Below are positions 25,833-35,020 of a stretch of DNA of 64,000 nucleotides, in pieces; the stretch's first letter is position 1, and every line of letters starts with the position of its first letter. The DNA lies in assembly GCA_035700805.1 (NCBI GenBank), contig DASSOG010000020.1:5517-69516 (forward strand), read 5' to 3'. The translations under genes were made by a program, and so were the position numbers. The notes under the pieces were generated by a model. It was not told the DNA's origin and did no database searches. It was given only the letters and a program-made list of their open reading frames with translations. This stretch comes from JAGWRI01 sp035700805 (GTDB taxonomy: Bacteria; Gemmatimonadota; Gemmatimonadetes; Gemmatimonadales; Gemmatimonadaceae).

Positions 25833-26573
25833 TCAGGGTTCCTGGGGACGGGCGGCCAGGCGTGCCAGCTCGGCGATCTCGGCGTCGGATATGATTTCGT
25901 TGAACTGCTCCCGCCGCTTGCGCAGCGAGCGATCCAGCCGCCGCAGGTTGGCGGCCAGCGCATCGCGGGGGCTCCAGCCGAACTGCACGCGGTCCACGTC
26001 CAGCACCAGGGCCTCGGTGGCAATCAGCACGTTCTTGCTGTTGAGGTCGGCGTGGTGGGCGCCGGCGCGCGAGAGCACCCCCACCAGCCTGGCCGTGAAC
26101 TCCAGGGCCTGCGCCCGCGCGGCGCCGTCGCCCTCCGCCAGCACGGCGGCGAGGTCGCGACTGGGCGTCACGAGTCGTGTGATCACGTCCGAGCGCGCGA
26201 ACCCGGGTCCCGCCGGATAGATGACGCAGCCCAGCGGGTGCGGGGTGGGCACGTGCTGGACGGCCAGCGCGTGGGCCACCACCAGCTCCCGCAGGGCGCG
26301 GGTGGGCCGGAGAAACCGGTCGCCCGTGAGGCCGGCCAGCAGCCCGCCGTGCCGGTTGTGGCGTACCACGATCCAGCCTTCACGCCTGGGCAGTGGAAAC
26401 GCGTAGGCCGGCTGGCGTCCGCCAAACGCGCGGGCCTCGGGGTGCGATTTCGCAAAATCATATAAGGTCCCGCCGCGGAGCACGTCATGCGCCAGCGGAA
26501 CCAGCTCCCCGCGTGCCGCTACTTCAATGCGCCCGACCCGGAAGCGCTCGTAGTCGGCGGGCAGGGTGCGCAC
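25833..26573 (-). CDS. Kdo-kinase/WaaP-like LPS kinase
   Basis: A 246-aa protein-kinase-fold enzyme of the InaA/KdkA/RfaP group. The catalytic loop is HHADLNSKNVLI (HxDL....N) and the metal-binding segment LDVDRVQF; WIVVRHNRHGGLL resembles the nucleotide loop region. The family phosphorylates Kdo or heptose in the lipopolysaccharide core, which fits the GT9 glycosyltransferase gene downstream. Its start is two bases from the cyclase stop, so it is probably in the cyclase operon. Confidence 0.83.
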   Translation of the reverse strand: MRTLPADYERFRVGRIEVAARGELVPLAHDVLRGGTLYDFAKSHPEARAFGGRQPAYAFPLPRREGWIVVRHNRHGGLLAGLTGDRFLRPTRALRELVVAHALAVQHVPTPHPLGCVIYPAGPGFARSDVITRLVTPSRDLAAVLAEGDGAARAQALEFTARLVGVLSRAGAHHADLNSKNVLIATEALVLDVDRVQFGWSPRDALAANLRRLDRSLRKRREQFNEIISDAEIAELARLAARPQEP

Positions 26574-26575
26574 GG

Positions 26576-28147
26576 TCAGACCACGATGCGGAACACCGGC
26601 ACCGGCTGGCTCTTGCCCTTGAGTTCCATGGGTGGGCGCTCTTCCACCCTCGGCTTGTCGTGCAGGGCGCCGAGCATGCTCTGGGAAATCAGGATCTCAC
26701 GCGGGCCCGCCACGCCGCACAGGCGACTCGCCGTGTTCACCGTGTCCCCGATGACCGTGAACTCCAGGCGCTTCTCCGAGCCGATGTTGCCCGCGAAGGC
26801 GTCGCCCTGGTTGAGCCCGATGCCAATCTGCAGCTCCGGGCGTCCCTCGGCCTTCCAGCGCGCGTTGAGCTTGTCCAGCTCGCGGATCATGTCCATGGCC
26901 GCGCGCACCGCCTTGTCGGCGTCGGTGGGTTCGCCAATGGGCGCGCCCCACTGGGCCATCACCGCGTCGCCAATGAACTTGTCCAGCGTGCCTTCATGGC
27001 GGAACACGCAGTCCACCATCTCGGTGAAGTATTCGCTCAACAGCTTCGCCATGTCGTCCGGGTTCATGGTTTCCGACAGGGCGGTGAAGCCGCGGATGTC
27101 GCTGAAGAGCACGGCCACCGGGCGCTTGTCCCCGCCCAGGCGCGTGGCGCCGGCGGACGACGCAATGCGCTGCGCGAGCTGCGGCGTGAAGTACCGCTCG
27201 AAGTTGCTGCGGGCCAGCGTCTCGCGCCGGATGCGCTCGGCGAACTGGCTGTTCTCGATGGCCACGGCCGCGATGCCGCTGAACGCTATGAGGAAATCCA
27301 GATCCTCGTCGGTGAACCGGTGCGTGGTGGAGACATTGTCCACGTAGAGCACCCCGAGCACCTTGTCCTCGCTGCCCATGAGCGGCGAGCAGATGGCGCT
27401 GCGCACCTGCTGCAGGACCACCGACTGTCCGCCAAAGCGGGAGTCCTCGCCCGCGTTGTCGGAGAGGATGGCCACCTTGTCGGTCACGGCCGCGCGCGCG
27501 ATGGACTGGGGCACCATGCGCGGGGCGTCGGCGCCGCGCTTGTCGCGCGAGATCTTGGGCACGAGCTGGTCGTCGTCATCCAGCAGCAGGATGGCCACGC
27601 GATCCACCGCCAGCACCTGGTAGGCATACTGGACGATCTTGTCCAGGATTGCGTCGGTGTCCACCGCGCGGCCCAGGCCCTTGGAGATCTCGAGCAGCGT
27701 GCTGAGCTTCTCGCGGCTCTTGTCCTCGGGCAGCGCGGCCACGAACGCGGTGGGCTTGGGTGGCGCCTTGCCGCTCACGGGGAGCTGCCGGACGATGGTC
27801 GCGCCCGGTGGCGCCGAGACGTCGTCCTGGGGCGGCGCGTCCACCGGAGCCGACTTGCGCGCCTCCACCTTGGTGAGCGTGAACTCCACCTTGCCGAACG
27901 TGACCGCGTCGCCCGGCGCGGCGTGGCCGACGTCAATTCGCTCGCCGTTGATGAACGTCCCGTTGCTCGACCCCAGGTCGCGGACCGCCACGCCGGTGTC
28001 GTCCGCCGCGACCTCGGCGTGGCGCCGCGAGATCGTGGGGTCGATCACGGGGAAGTCGCACGTGGGCGCGCGGCCCACCACCTGTGCCGGGCCTGGACGC
28101 AGCTCGAACGACAGCGTGTTGTCGGTGCTGGTCAATTTGAAGGGCAT
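26576..28147 (-). CDS. FHA-GAF-class III adenylate cyclase
   Basis: A 523-aa soluble signalling protein. The FHA phosphothreonine-binding domain (about 20-90) has VVGRAPTCDFPV, SRRHAEV and GSSNGTFING. A GAF domain (about 150-300) follows, and then a class III cyclase domain (about 335-520). The cyclase has both metal Asp residues (FSDIRGFT; KFIGDAVMA), an adenine-site Lys (LDKFIGD) and Thr in EFTVIGDTVNTASRL, which favour ATP as substrate. The domain order implies cAMP production gated by a phosphorylated partner and a small ligand. It lies upstream of the LPS kinase gene by two bases. Confidence 0.9.
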   Translation of the reverse strand: MPFKLTSTDNTLSFELRPGPAQVVGRAPTCDFPVIDPTISRRHAEVAADDTGVAVRDLGSSNGTFINGERIDVGHAAPGDAVTFGKVEFTLTKVEARKSAPVDAPPQDDVSAPPGATIVRQLPVSGKAPPKPTAFVAALPEDKSREKLSTLLEISKGLGRAVDTDAILDKIVQYAYQVLAVDRVAILLLDDDDQLVPKISRDKRGADAPRMVPQSIARAAVTDKVAILSDNAGEDSRFGGQSVVLQQVRSAICSPLMGSEDKVLGVLYVDNVSTTHRFTDEDLDFLIAFSGIAAVAIENSQFAERIRRETLARSNFERYFTPQLAQRIASSAGATRLGGDKRPVAVLFSDIRGFTALSETMNPDDMAKLLSEYFTEMVDCVFRHEGTLDKFIGDAVMAQWGAPIGEPTDADKAVRAAMDMIRELDKLNARWKAEGRPELQIGIGLNQGDAFAGNIGSEKRLEFTVIGDTVNTASRLCGVAGPREILISQSMLGALHDKPRVEERPPMELKGKSQPVPVFRIVV

Positions 28148-28275
28148 GTGGGCAGGAATATGCCGCGTGGAGGGGCGGGGGACTAGGTGCCCTGGGCATG
28201 GAACCTCCGCCGCCCCCGGCGTTTCTTACAGTCATGGGACTGCCGCACGGGCACCGTCTGGAAGGGGTCCGGAGG

Positions 28276-29766
28276 CTAGGGACGCCCCCGCACCCTGCCG
28301 ATCGCCGTCAGGATCGCCCGGGCCTTGTTCTCCGACTCCTCCCACTCCCGCTCGGGCACGGAGTCATGCACGATCCCGCCACCAGCCTGCACGCTGGCCA
28401 CCCCGTCGGCTATCACGCATGTGCGAATGGTGATGGCCAGGTCCATGCGTGTACCACCGGCGGCGATATACCCCACGGCCCCGGCGTACGGCCCGCGCCG
28501 CTCCGGCTCCAGTTCGTCTATGATCTCCATGGCCCGCACTTTCGGCGCCCCGGTCATGGTGCCGGCGGGAAACGTGGCCCGGAAGGCGTCCATGGCCGTG
28601 AGTGCGGGGCGCATGGCGCCCTCTACCTGGCTCACGATGTGCAACACATGCGAATACTTCTCCACCACCATCAGGTCCGGCACCTTCACGCTGCCGTACT
28701 GCGCGATCCGCCCCACATCGTTTCGCCCCAGGTCCACCAGCATCAGGTGCTCGGCGCGCTCCTTCTCGTCGGCCAGCAGCTCGACGGTCAGCGCCTCGTC
28801 CTCCGCGGCGGTCCTGCCGCGCGGGCGCGTGCCGGCAATGGGACGGACGGTCACCCGTCCGTCGGCCACGCGTACCAGCAGCTCGGGGGAACTGCCCACC
28901 AGCTCCACCCCGTCCAGTTCCAGGTGGTACATGTACGGCGACGGGTTGATCACGCGCAGCGCCCGGTACAGCAGCGCGCTGTCAAAGTCGTGCGGCAGCG
29001 TGATGCGACGGGCCAGCAGCACCTGGAAGGCGTCGCCGGCCACGATGTATTCCTTGATGCGCGCCACGTCGGCCAGGTACTTCGTCTTTTCGTAGTTGGA
29101 GACACCCACGGCGGGGGGCGCGGACTCGTCCAGCTCCAGCGGCGGCAGGACGCCCGGCCCCCGCAACCGGCCCATCGCGCTGGCAATGTCGGCCTCGGCA
29201 CGATCGTACAGCGCGCGCAGGTCGCGGTCCGTGGCCGAGCGCGGCACCGGCACCGACGCCACAAAGCGCGCGCGTGACCGCAGGTTGTCCACCACCACCA
29301 GCACATTCGTAAACACGAACAGCGCATCGGGCGCGGCAAGGCCACGCGCCGGAGGCGACGGCAGCCGCTCGATGCACCGCACGGTGTCGTAGCCGAAGTA
29401 TCCCACGGCCCCACCCCAGAACGCGCCCAGCTCGGGCACTTCAACCGGCGGGTACGTCTTGACGGCCTGGTCCAGATCCGCCAGCGGGTCGGCCGGCGTC
29501 CGCGCCCCGTGCCACCCGCCCTCCGGCGTCCAATCCTCCACGCGCCCGTCGGTCATCCGCCACGCGGCGCGTGGCTCGGTGCCCATGAAGGTGTAGCGCG
29601 ACCAGGTCTCGCCGCCGGCCGGCGCGGATTCCAGCAGGAACGAGAACCGCCCCCGCTTGAGTCGGGTGAACGCGGCCACGGGCGTCTCGGTGTCCAGCAC
29701 GCACTCGCGCCACACGGGCACCAGGTGCCCGGGTCGCGCCCTCCCGCGAAAATCCTCAAAAGTCAT
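28276..29766 (-). CDS. trpE: anthranilate synthase component I
   Basis: A 496-aa chorismate-utilising enzyme making anthranilate, the first step of tryptophan synthesis. Diagnostic segments are PIAGTRPRGRTAAEDEALT, LVDLGRNDVGR, KYSHVLHIVSQVEG and FPAGTMTGAPKVRAMEIID. The N-terminal ESAPAGGETWSRYTFMG corresponds to the tryptophan feedback-binding region. No trpG or other trp gene is adjacent, so the glutaminase subunit must be encoded elsewhere. Only 45 bases separate its start from the divergent outer-membrane protein gene. Confidence 0.93.
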   Translation of the reverse strand: MTFEDFRGRARPGHLVPVWRECVLDTETPVAAFTRLKRGRFSFLLESAPAGGETWSRYTFMGTEPRAAWRMTDGRVEDWTPEGGWHGARTPADPLADLDQAVKTYPPVEVPELGAFWGGAVGYFGYDTVRCIERLPSPPARGLAAPDALFVFTNVLVVVDNLRSRARFVASVPVPRSATDRDLRALYDRAEADIASAMGRLRGPGVLPPLELDESAPPAVGVSNYEKTKYLADVARIKEYIVAGDAFQVLLARRITLPHDFDSALLYRALRVINPSPYMYHLELDGVELVGSSPELLVRVADGRVTVRPIAGTRPRGRTAAEDEALTVELLADEKERAEHLMLVDLGRNDVGRIAQYGSVKVPDLMVVEKYSHVLHIVSQVEGAMRPALTAMDAFRATFPAGTMTGAPKVRAMEIIDELEPERRGPYAGAVGYIAAGGTRMDLAITIRTCVIADGVASVQAGGGIVHDSVPEREWEESENKARAILTAIGRVRGRP

Positions 29767-29776
29767 GAACGGTCCG

Positions 29777-29805
29777 TTGATCGGGACACTCGCCCCGGCG
29801 ATACT
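29777..29805 (+). promoter_or_regulatory. candidate promoter giving a leaderless transcript
   Basis: TTGATC (29777-29782), a 17-base spacer and GATACT (29800-29805) precede the ATG at 29812 by six bases, so transcription would start at the A of ATG. There is no room for a ribosome site. The divergent trpE start (29766) lies only eleven bases behind the -35 box. Confidence 0.45.
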
Positions 29806-29811
29806 AGATGG

Positions 29812-31956
29812 ATGCCACTGAACCGGGTCGCGGCCTCGGCCTTGCTGTTGTTCGCTCCGTCGTTCGCCGCCGCGCAGGCATCCTCCGGCTGGGACTCGCC
29901 CCGCGTGGACTCGATTGTCCGCACGGCCGTCGCGCGTCGGCTCACGCAACTGTCCGACACCGGCCTCATTGACTACCAGGCCACCGCCCACGGCTACCTG
30001 ACGTTCCTGGTGCAGTTGGGCACCGGCTTCCCCACGCCGCCAAAAATAGTCAGGACCGACCAGGTGGCGCTGGAAGTCTATTGGCGGTCACCAAACCTGG
30101 GCAAGCAGCGCATCATCGGCCGGCGCGACACCACGCTGCTGCCCACCGACATTCGCTACCACCGCGACCACCTGGGCATTGTCCAGAACAACTTTCCCAA
30201 CATCATCAGGCTGGGCGACGGGGACGAAGTGCGCGACGCGCCGCATCCGCTCTCGCCCGCGGGCCTGGAACTCTACGACTATCGCATCGCGGATTCGCTC
30301 CGGATCAGCATTCCGGGCCAGACGTTCGACGTCTATGAGGTGAAGGTACGCCCGAAGGACGCCACGAAACCGCGCGTGGTGGGCGCGCTCTACCTGGACC
30401 GCACCTCGGGGCAGGTGGTGCGCATGGCGCTCAGCTTCACCCGCGCGGCGCTCATCGATCCGCAGCTCGAGGACATCTCCATCGTGCTCGAAAACGCCCT
30501 GGTCGGAGGGCGCTTCTGGCTGCCGCGCCACCAGGAAATCGAAATCCGGCGCACCAGCACCTGGTTCGACTATCCCATTCGTGGCATCATCCGCGGCCGC
30601 TGGGAAGTATCGGACTACCAGCTCAACCAGCATCTCTCCACCTTCACCTTTGCCGGCCCCACGTACGACCAGGCGCCGCCGGCCGCGCTCAGGCGCTATC
30701 CCTGGACGGGCAACATCCTCGACTCCCTGCCACCCGACGTGGAGGTCACCACCGACGAGGACGTGCGACGCGTGCAGGCCGAGGCGCGCGCGCTGGTGCG
30801 CGGGCAGGCCCTGCGGCGCGCGCAGTCCATGCGACTGGCCGCGCACGGACTGAGCGACTTCGCGCAGGTGAATCGCGTGCAGGGGCTGGCGCTGGGCGCT
30901 GGGGTGGAGCAGCGCCTGACGGGTCCGCTCTGGGTGGCTGGCCACGCGCAGTACGGTATTGACGATCACGAATGGCGCGGTGGCGGGGCGCTGCGCTGGC
31001 GCAATGGACGGGGCGCCGACGTCTCGCTCTTTGCGCGTCGGGTCCTGGCCGACGCCCACGACGAACCCCAGCGCTCCGGCGTGATCAACAGCATGGCGGC
31101 CCAGGAATTCGGCAGCGACGCCACCGAACCCTTTGACGTGAAGGCCGCCGGCGTGACCGCCACCATTCCCGCGGCAGGATTCCGCTGGACGGTTGCCCTC
31201 TCGCGCGAAGAGCAGCGGGGGGTGGCGGTGCACGCGACGCCGGCGGAAGGCCGGTTTGCCTCCACCATCGGCGCCCCGCGCTACGATCCGTGGCACCTGG
31301 CGCTGCGCGCTGACCGGGACGTGCCGGTCAAGTGGCAAGGCGCCGAGTTCACCTGGTCGGTGTCCGGCGATGCATATCGTAACACATATGACTCGCTGGA
31401 TTACTGCCCGCCCTCGGCGCTGCTGCAGGCCTGCGCCGCGCCGGCGAGGACGCTGGGACGCATCGCGGCCATTGCCGACGTCCGACGGCCCTTCGGCGAC
31501 GGCGGGCTGGAGCTGCGCAGCCACACGGTGGCCGCCTTCGTCGGCGCGACCGACCAGGGCGGTCGCTACGTGCCCCCGCAATTCCTGGTGTACCTGGGCG
31601 GCCCGCTCACCGCACCCGGGTACGCACTCCACCTGGCCGGCGGCACGCGCGGCGTCTCTGAACGCGTCGAAGCCCGCGTCCCCGTTCCGTTCGTCCCCAT
31701 CTCGCTCGGCACCTTCGGCCGGTCACCGGCGCGCGCCACGCTCGCGCCGTTCGTGAACCTCGCGGGGCTCGACCCCGGCGTGTGGACGGAACTGCCCGGC
31801 GGCGTCACCCGCTGGGACCACTTCCTGCCGTCGGTGGGGGTCGGCGTAATCGGATTGTTCGGCATCGTGCGACTGGATGTCGCGCGCGGGCTCAAGGCCG
31901 GCGGCCGCTGGACGTTCAACATCGACTTCGCCCGGGAGTTCTGGAGTATCCTCTAG
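29812..31956 (+). CDS. putative outer-membrane beta-barrel protein
   Basis: A 714-aa exported protein of unknown function. The signal peptide is MPLNRVAASALLLFAPSFAAAQA. The middle (about 100-260) looks like an outer-membrane-lipoprotein-sorting-like beta domain (VYEVKVRPKD, GALYLDRTSGQVVRM). The C-terminal ~350 residues alternate polar and hydrophobic residues with many short strands and end FNIDFAREFWSIL, with an aromatic near-terminal residue as in outer-membrane barrels. It may be a surface-antigen or BamA-like barrel. ATG 29812 is the only start that keeps the signal peptide and also fits the promoter spacing. Confidence 0.65.
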   Translation: MPLNRVAASALLLFAPSFAAAQASSGWDSPRVDSIVRTAVARRLTQLSDTGLIDYQATAHGYLTFLVQLGTGFPTPPKIVRTDQVALEVYWRSPNLGKQRIIGRRDTTLLPTDIRYHRDHLGIVQNNFPNIIRLGDGDEVRDAPHPLSPAGLELYDYRIADSLRISIPGQTFDVYEVKVRPKDATKPRVVGALYLDRTSGQVVRMALSFTRAALIDPQLEDISIVLENALVGGRFWLPRHQEIEIRRTSTWFDYPIRGIIRGRWEVSDYQLNQHLSTFTFAGPTYDQAPPAALRRYPWTGNILDSLPPDVEVTTDEDVRRVQAEARALVRGQALRRAQSMRLAAHGLSDFAQVNRVQGLALGAGVEQRLTGPLWVAGHAQYGIDDHEWRGGGALRWRNGRGADVSLFARRVLADAHDEPQRSGVINSMAAQEFGSDATEPFDVKAAGVTATIPAAGFRWTVALSREEQRGVAVHATPAEGRFASTIGAPRYDPWHLALRADRDVPVKWQGAEFTWSVSGDAYRNTYDSLDYCPPSALLQACAAPARTLGRIAAIADVRRPFGDGGLELRSHTVAAFVGATDQGGRYVPPQFLVYLGGPLTAPGYALHLAGGTRGVSERVEARVPVPFVPISLGTFGRSPARATLAPFVNLAGLDPGVWTELPGGVTRWDHFLPSVGVGVIGLFGIVRLDVARGLKAGGRWTFNIDFAREFWSIL

Positions 31957-32023
31957 GCGTTACTCGGCGCCGGTGTGAAGTCAAAGGGTGTCGGGCGACA
32001 CGTGCGTTCGCGTATCGTCGCCC

Positions 32024-34090
32024 ATGGCCATCAGCCTGGATCCCGAGATCTGGCCTGCCCGCGTGGTCGAAGTGGCGGGCGACCTGCTCTCCGACGACGA
32101 GCCGGCCTCCGCGCGTGCCCTGGCAGGCCTGCTGCACCTGCCGCTGGCCGATCTGGAGGCCGCCAACTCCGCCGCGTGCGCGCTCGTGCCCGCGCGATGG
32201 GCCCGGCGCTTTCGGGTGCTGCCCCTGAGCGCCACGGACGGCCGCATCGTCCTCGCCACCGCCGACCCACTGGACCTCGAGGCCGAGCGGACCCTGGCGT
32301 TCGCCACCGGCCGCACCGTGGAATTCGCCGTGGCCGGACCGACGGCGCTGGCACTGGCCATCACCGCGAGCTACGGCGCGGCCAGCGACGCCCCCGCGGC
32401 TGATGGCGATGCGCCGGGCGGCGCAATTGCGCCGGAGCCGGCCCGCGAAGTGCAGATGCTCACTATCGACCAGGAGGTGGCGCCTCCGGCACTCGGCGAC
32501 GAAATCGGGTCCAGCGTGAGCCGGCTGGTGGACGACCTGATCGGCGACGGCGTGTCGGCGGGCGCGAGCGACGTGCATATAGAACCCGAGGAGCGCGGCA
32601 TTGCCGTCCGCCACCGCATAGACGGCGTGCTGGCTCACGTGCGCACCCTCCCCATGAGCGTGGCGCGCTCGCTGGTGTCGCGCATCAAGATCATCTCCGG
32701 GCTGGATATCGCCGACCGGCTGCGCCCGCAGGACGGACGCGCGCGCGTGGCCGTGAATGGCGCCGCCGTTGACCTTCGCGTCTCCACGCTCCCGGCGTCG
32801 CGCGGCGAGAAGGTGGTCATCCGCATCCTGGATCGTCGCTCGGCGCTCCGTTCGCTGGACGCCATGGGATTCCATCCGGAGGAGTACGCGCGCATTGACG
32901 CGCTGCTCGCCTGCCGTGAGGGGTTGATCCTGGTCACCGGGCCCACCGGCAGCGGCAAGACGACCACGCTGTATGCGGCGCTCCAGCGCCTGCAGCAGCG
33001 CAACCTGAACATCGTCACGGTGGAAGACCCCATCGAGTATCGCATTCCCGGTATCGTGCAGGTGCAGGTGCACGAACGCGCGGGGCTCACCTTTGCCTCG
33101 GCGCTGCGCTCCATCATGCGGCAGGATCCCGACGTGCTGCTGGTGGGTGAGATTCGCGATCGTGAAACCGCCGAGATCGCCATCCAGGCGTCGCTCACGG
33201 GACACCTGGTGCTGTCCACGCTTCACACCAACGACGCGGCCAGCGCCGTCACGCGGCTGCTGGACTTTGGCGTGGCGCCGTACAAGATCGCGACGGCGGT
33301 GAAGGGCGTGGTGGCGCAGCGGCTGCTTCGCCGGGCCGACGGCGATGGCTTTCGCGGGCGCCTGGCGATTGTGGAAGTGCTGGTGGCCGGCATCGAATTC
33401 GAGCGGAGCGTGGCCGCCAACGAGCCCGTGGAGCAACTGGCCGCGGCGGCCCGGCGGTCGGGCATGCGCAGCCTGTGGGAGTCGGGCATGGCGCATGTGC
33501 GCTCCGGCAACACGACCCTGGAGGAACTGCGGCGCGTTGCCGCGCCCCCGTCACCCAATAAGTTGATGGAGCGGGGCGCCATGCCGGCGTACCGTCAGCC
33601 GCGGGAGTCCGGGATGGCCGAGTCGCCGATCAGCGTGGATGTGGGGACCGTCGAGGTGTACATCGTGAATCCGCGGCCCGAGGGCTGGCGGGTGCTGATG
33701 CTGCAGCGCGCGGAACACACCATCCGGCCGGGGTCGTGGGAGATCGTGACCGGCAGCATCGATCCGGGCGAGCGTCCCGAGCAGTCGGCCCTGCGCGAGG
33801 CGCGCGAGGAAACCGGGCTGGAACTGGATCGGCTGTACTGCGTGACCGTGCAGTCGTTCTACCTGCCGCAGCGATCCAGCATCCAGATGTCGGTGGTGTT
33901 CGCCGGCTTCGTGGACGATCCCGGCGCCGTGACGCTGGGGGAGGAGCATCAGGCCTTCGAGTGGCTCGGCGTGGAGGCGGCCGAAGCGCGCAACACCTGG
34001 CCGCGCTATCGACGGAACATCGAGGATATTGCCTGGCTGCTGCGACCCGGGAACATCGAGCACGTGCAGGACGTGCTGCGGGTGAAGTAG
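32024..34090 (+). CDS. PilB/GspE-type secretion ATPase fused to a Nudix hydrolase domain
   Basis: A 688-aa fusion. Residues 1 to about 520 form a type II secretion/type IV pilus ATPase: an N-terminal MshEN-like domain, Walker A GPTGSGKTTTLY, Asp box TVEDPIEYRIPG, Walker B VLLVGEIRDRETAEIA and His box LVLSTLHTNDA. The tetracysteine zinc motif normally found before the C-terminal part is absent: AQRLLRR runs through ADGDG straight into FRGRLAIVEVL. After a ~35-residue linker, about 540-688 is a Nudix domain with the full box (GSIDPGERPEQSALREAREE then TGLEL). No stop or frameshift separates the halves. An internal ATG (33613, MAESPISVDVG) could start the Nudix part separately but has only a weak ribosome site. 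Prepilin peptidase is encoded at 50662. Confidence 0.88.
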   Translation: MAISLDPEIWPARVVEVAGDLLSDDEPASARALAGLLHLPLADLEAANSAACALVPARWARRFRVLPLSATDGRIVLATADPLDLEAERTLAFATGRTVEFAVAGPTALALAITASYGAASDAPAADGDAPGGAIAPEPAREVQMLTIDQEVAPPALGDEIGSSVSRLVDDLIGDGVSAGASDVHIEPEERGIAVRHRIDGVLAHVRTLPMSVARSLVSRIKIISGLDIADRLRPQDGRARVAVNGAAVDLRVSTLPASRGEKVVIRILDRRSALRSLDAMGFHPEEYARIDALLACREGLILVTGPTGSGKTTTLYAALQRLQQRNLNIVTVEDPIEYRIPGIVQVQVHERAGLTFASALRSIMRQDPDVLLVGEIRDRETAEIAIQASLTGHLVLSTLHTNDAASAVTRLLDFGVAPYKIATAVKGVVAQRLLRRADGDGFRGRLAIVEVLVAGIEFERSVAANEPVEQLAAAARRSGMRSLWESGMAHVRSGNTTLEELRRVAAPPSPNKLMERGAMPAYRQPRESGMAESPISVDVGTVEVYIVNPRPEGWRVLMLQRAEHTIRPGSWEIVTGSIDPGERPEQSALREAREETGLELDRLYCVTVQSFYLPQRSSIQMSVVFAGFVDDPGAVTLGEEHQAFEWLGVEAAEARNTWPRYRRNIEDIAWLLRPGNIEHVQDVLRVK

Positions 34091-34113
34091 CCCCGCGCTG
34101 CTCGCGGGCGCTA
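34088..34113. terminator. small hairpin between convergent genes
   Basis: CCCGCG (34092-34097) and CGCGGG (34103-34108) pair around a CTGCT loop, in the 20 bases between the PilB-Nudix stop and the acyltransferase stop. It lacks a T-run. It may serve both transcripts. Confidence 0.35.
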
Positions 34114-34980
34114 CGTGCCGGGTGCGGGATCGCCGTCGCGGCCGCCGCTCCGTCCGCGGCGACCCGGATCCCGCGTGAGCACCTGTTCGGGCGCATTCGG
34201 CTTGACGCGGACACTCCGCGCCGGGATGCCAACATACACATGGTATGGCCGCACGTCCGACGTGGCGACCGCCATGGCGCCTACCATCCCCTGTTCGCCC
34301 ACGTGCACGCCCGCCAGCACCGTGGCGTGGTACGTGATGCGCACGCCATCCTCGATCACCGTCTGCACGTTGGTCACGTCGCGCCCGTCCACGATGCTGT
34401 GCGTGTGGCTATAGACATTCGCGTAATCGCTGACCGAGACATTGTTTCCCAGGCGGATGCCACCGCGGTCATCCAGCAGCACGTGGCGATGCACCACGAC
34501 GTTGTCGCCCACTTCAAGGTTGTAACCGTATGACACCTCCACGTGCTGGAACGCCTTGAAGTTCTGGCCGCAGCGCCGGAAGATGCGCGCGGCGAGCAGG
34601 CGGCGGAGCAGCACTCCCACCCACACGTTCTGCCCGCCCATGGGGCTCCGGTCGAACGAATACCAAAGCCAGAGCAGCGGTTTCACCGCCTGGAACTTCG
34701 CGTCGTCCACGTCGGCGTAGTACTCCGGCTCCAGCGTCACATTGCGCGGGTCCATGGACGCGAGCGCCAGCCGCGTGGCCACCGGGAGCGCCGCATCGTT
34801 CACCGCCGTCTCCCAGTTGTGCGCGTAGGCCGGGTAATACAGGTCGGTGAGCGTCTTCCGGCAGAGCAGGGCGCGATCGGCGGCGGGGTCCGCCAGTGTC
34901 GACTCCACCTGTTCCAGCCACTCCATCGCGGTGGGTGAGATGGCGCGCGCGGGAAGATCGCGCAGGGGGAGGAAGGTCAC
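34111..34980 (-). CDS. hexapeptide-repeat acyltransferase
   Basis: A 289-aa enzyme whose C-terminal half is a left-handed beta-helix of hexapeptide repeats (VEVSYGYNLEVGDNVVVHRHVLLDD, IRLGNNVSVSDYANVYSHTHSI, VIEDGVRITYHATVLAGVHVGE), ending in the typical PARSVRVK tail. The N-terminal ~110 residues are helical, with DLYYPAYAHNWETAV. The His in YSHTHSI is the likely catalytic base. Family members transfer acetyl or acyl groups to sugars or small molecules; the substrate cannot be told. The Arg/Gly-rich tail is probably disordered. Confidence 0.8.
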   Translation of the reverse strand: MTFLPLRDLPARAISPTAMEWLEQVESTLADPAADRALLCRKTLTDLYYPAYAHNWETAVNDAALPVATRLALASMDPRNVTLEPEYYADVDDAKFQAVKPLLWLWYSFDRSPMGGQNVWVGVLLRRLLAARIFRRCGQNFKAFQHVEVSYGYNLEVGDNVVVHRHVLLDDRGGIRLGNNVSVSDYANVYSHTHSIVDGRDVTNVQTVIEDGVRITYHATVLAGVHVGEQGMVGAMAVATSDVRPYHVYVGIPARSVRVKPNAPEQVLTRDPGRRGRSGGRDGDPAPGT

Positions 34981-35020
34981 GGTCGCCGCTCCTGTGGTTC
35001 AGGTCTGTGGTCCCGGTGGT

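Noticed and set aside
33613..34090. Nudix domain as a separate downstream gene with its own start.
   Set aside because: There is no stop codon between it and the ATPase and only a poor ribosome site, so one fused gene is the simpler reading, though an internal start is not excluded.
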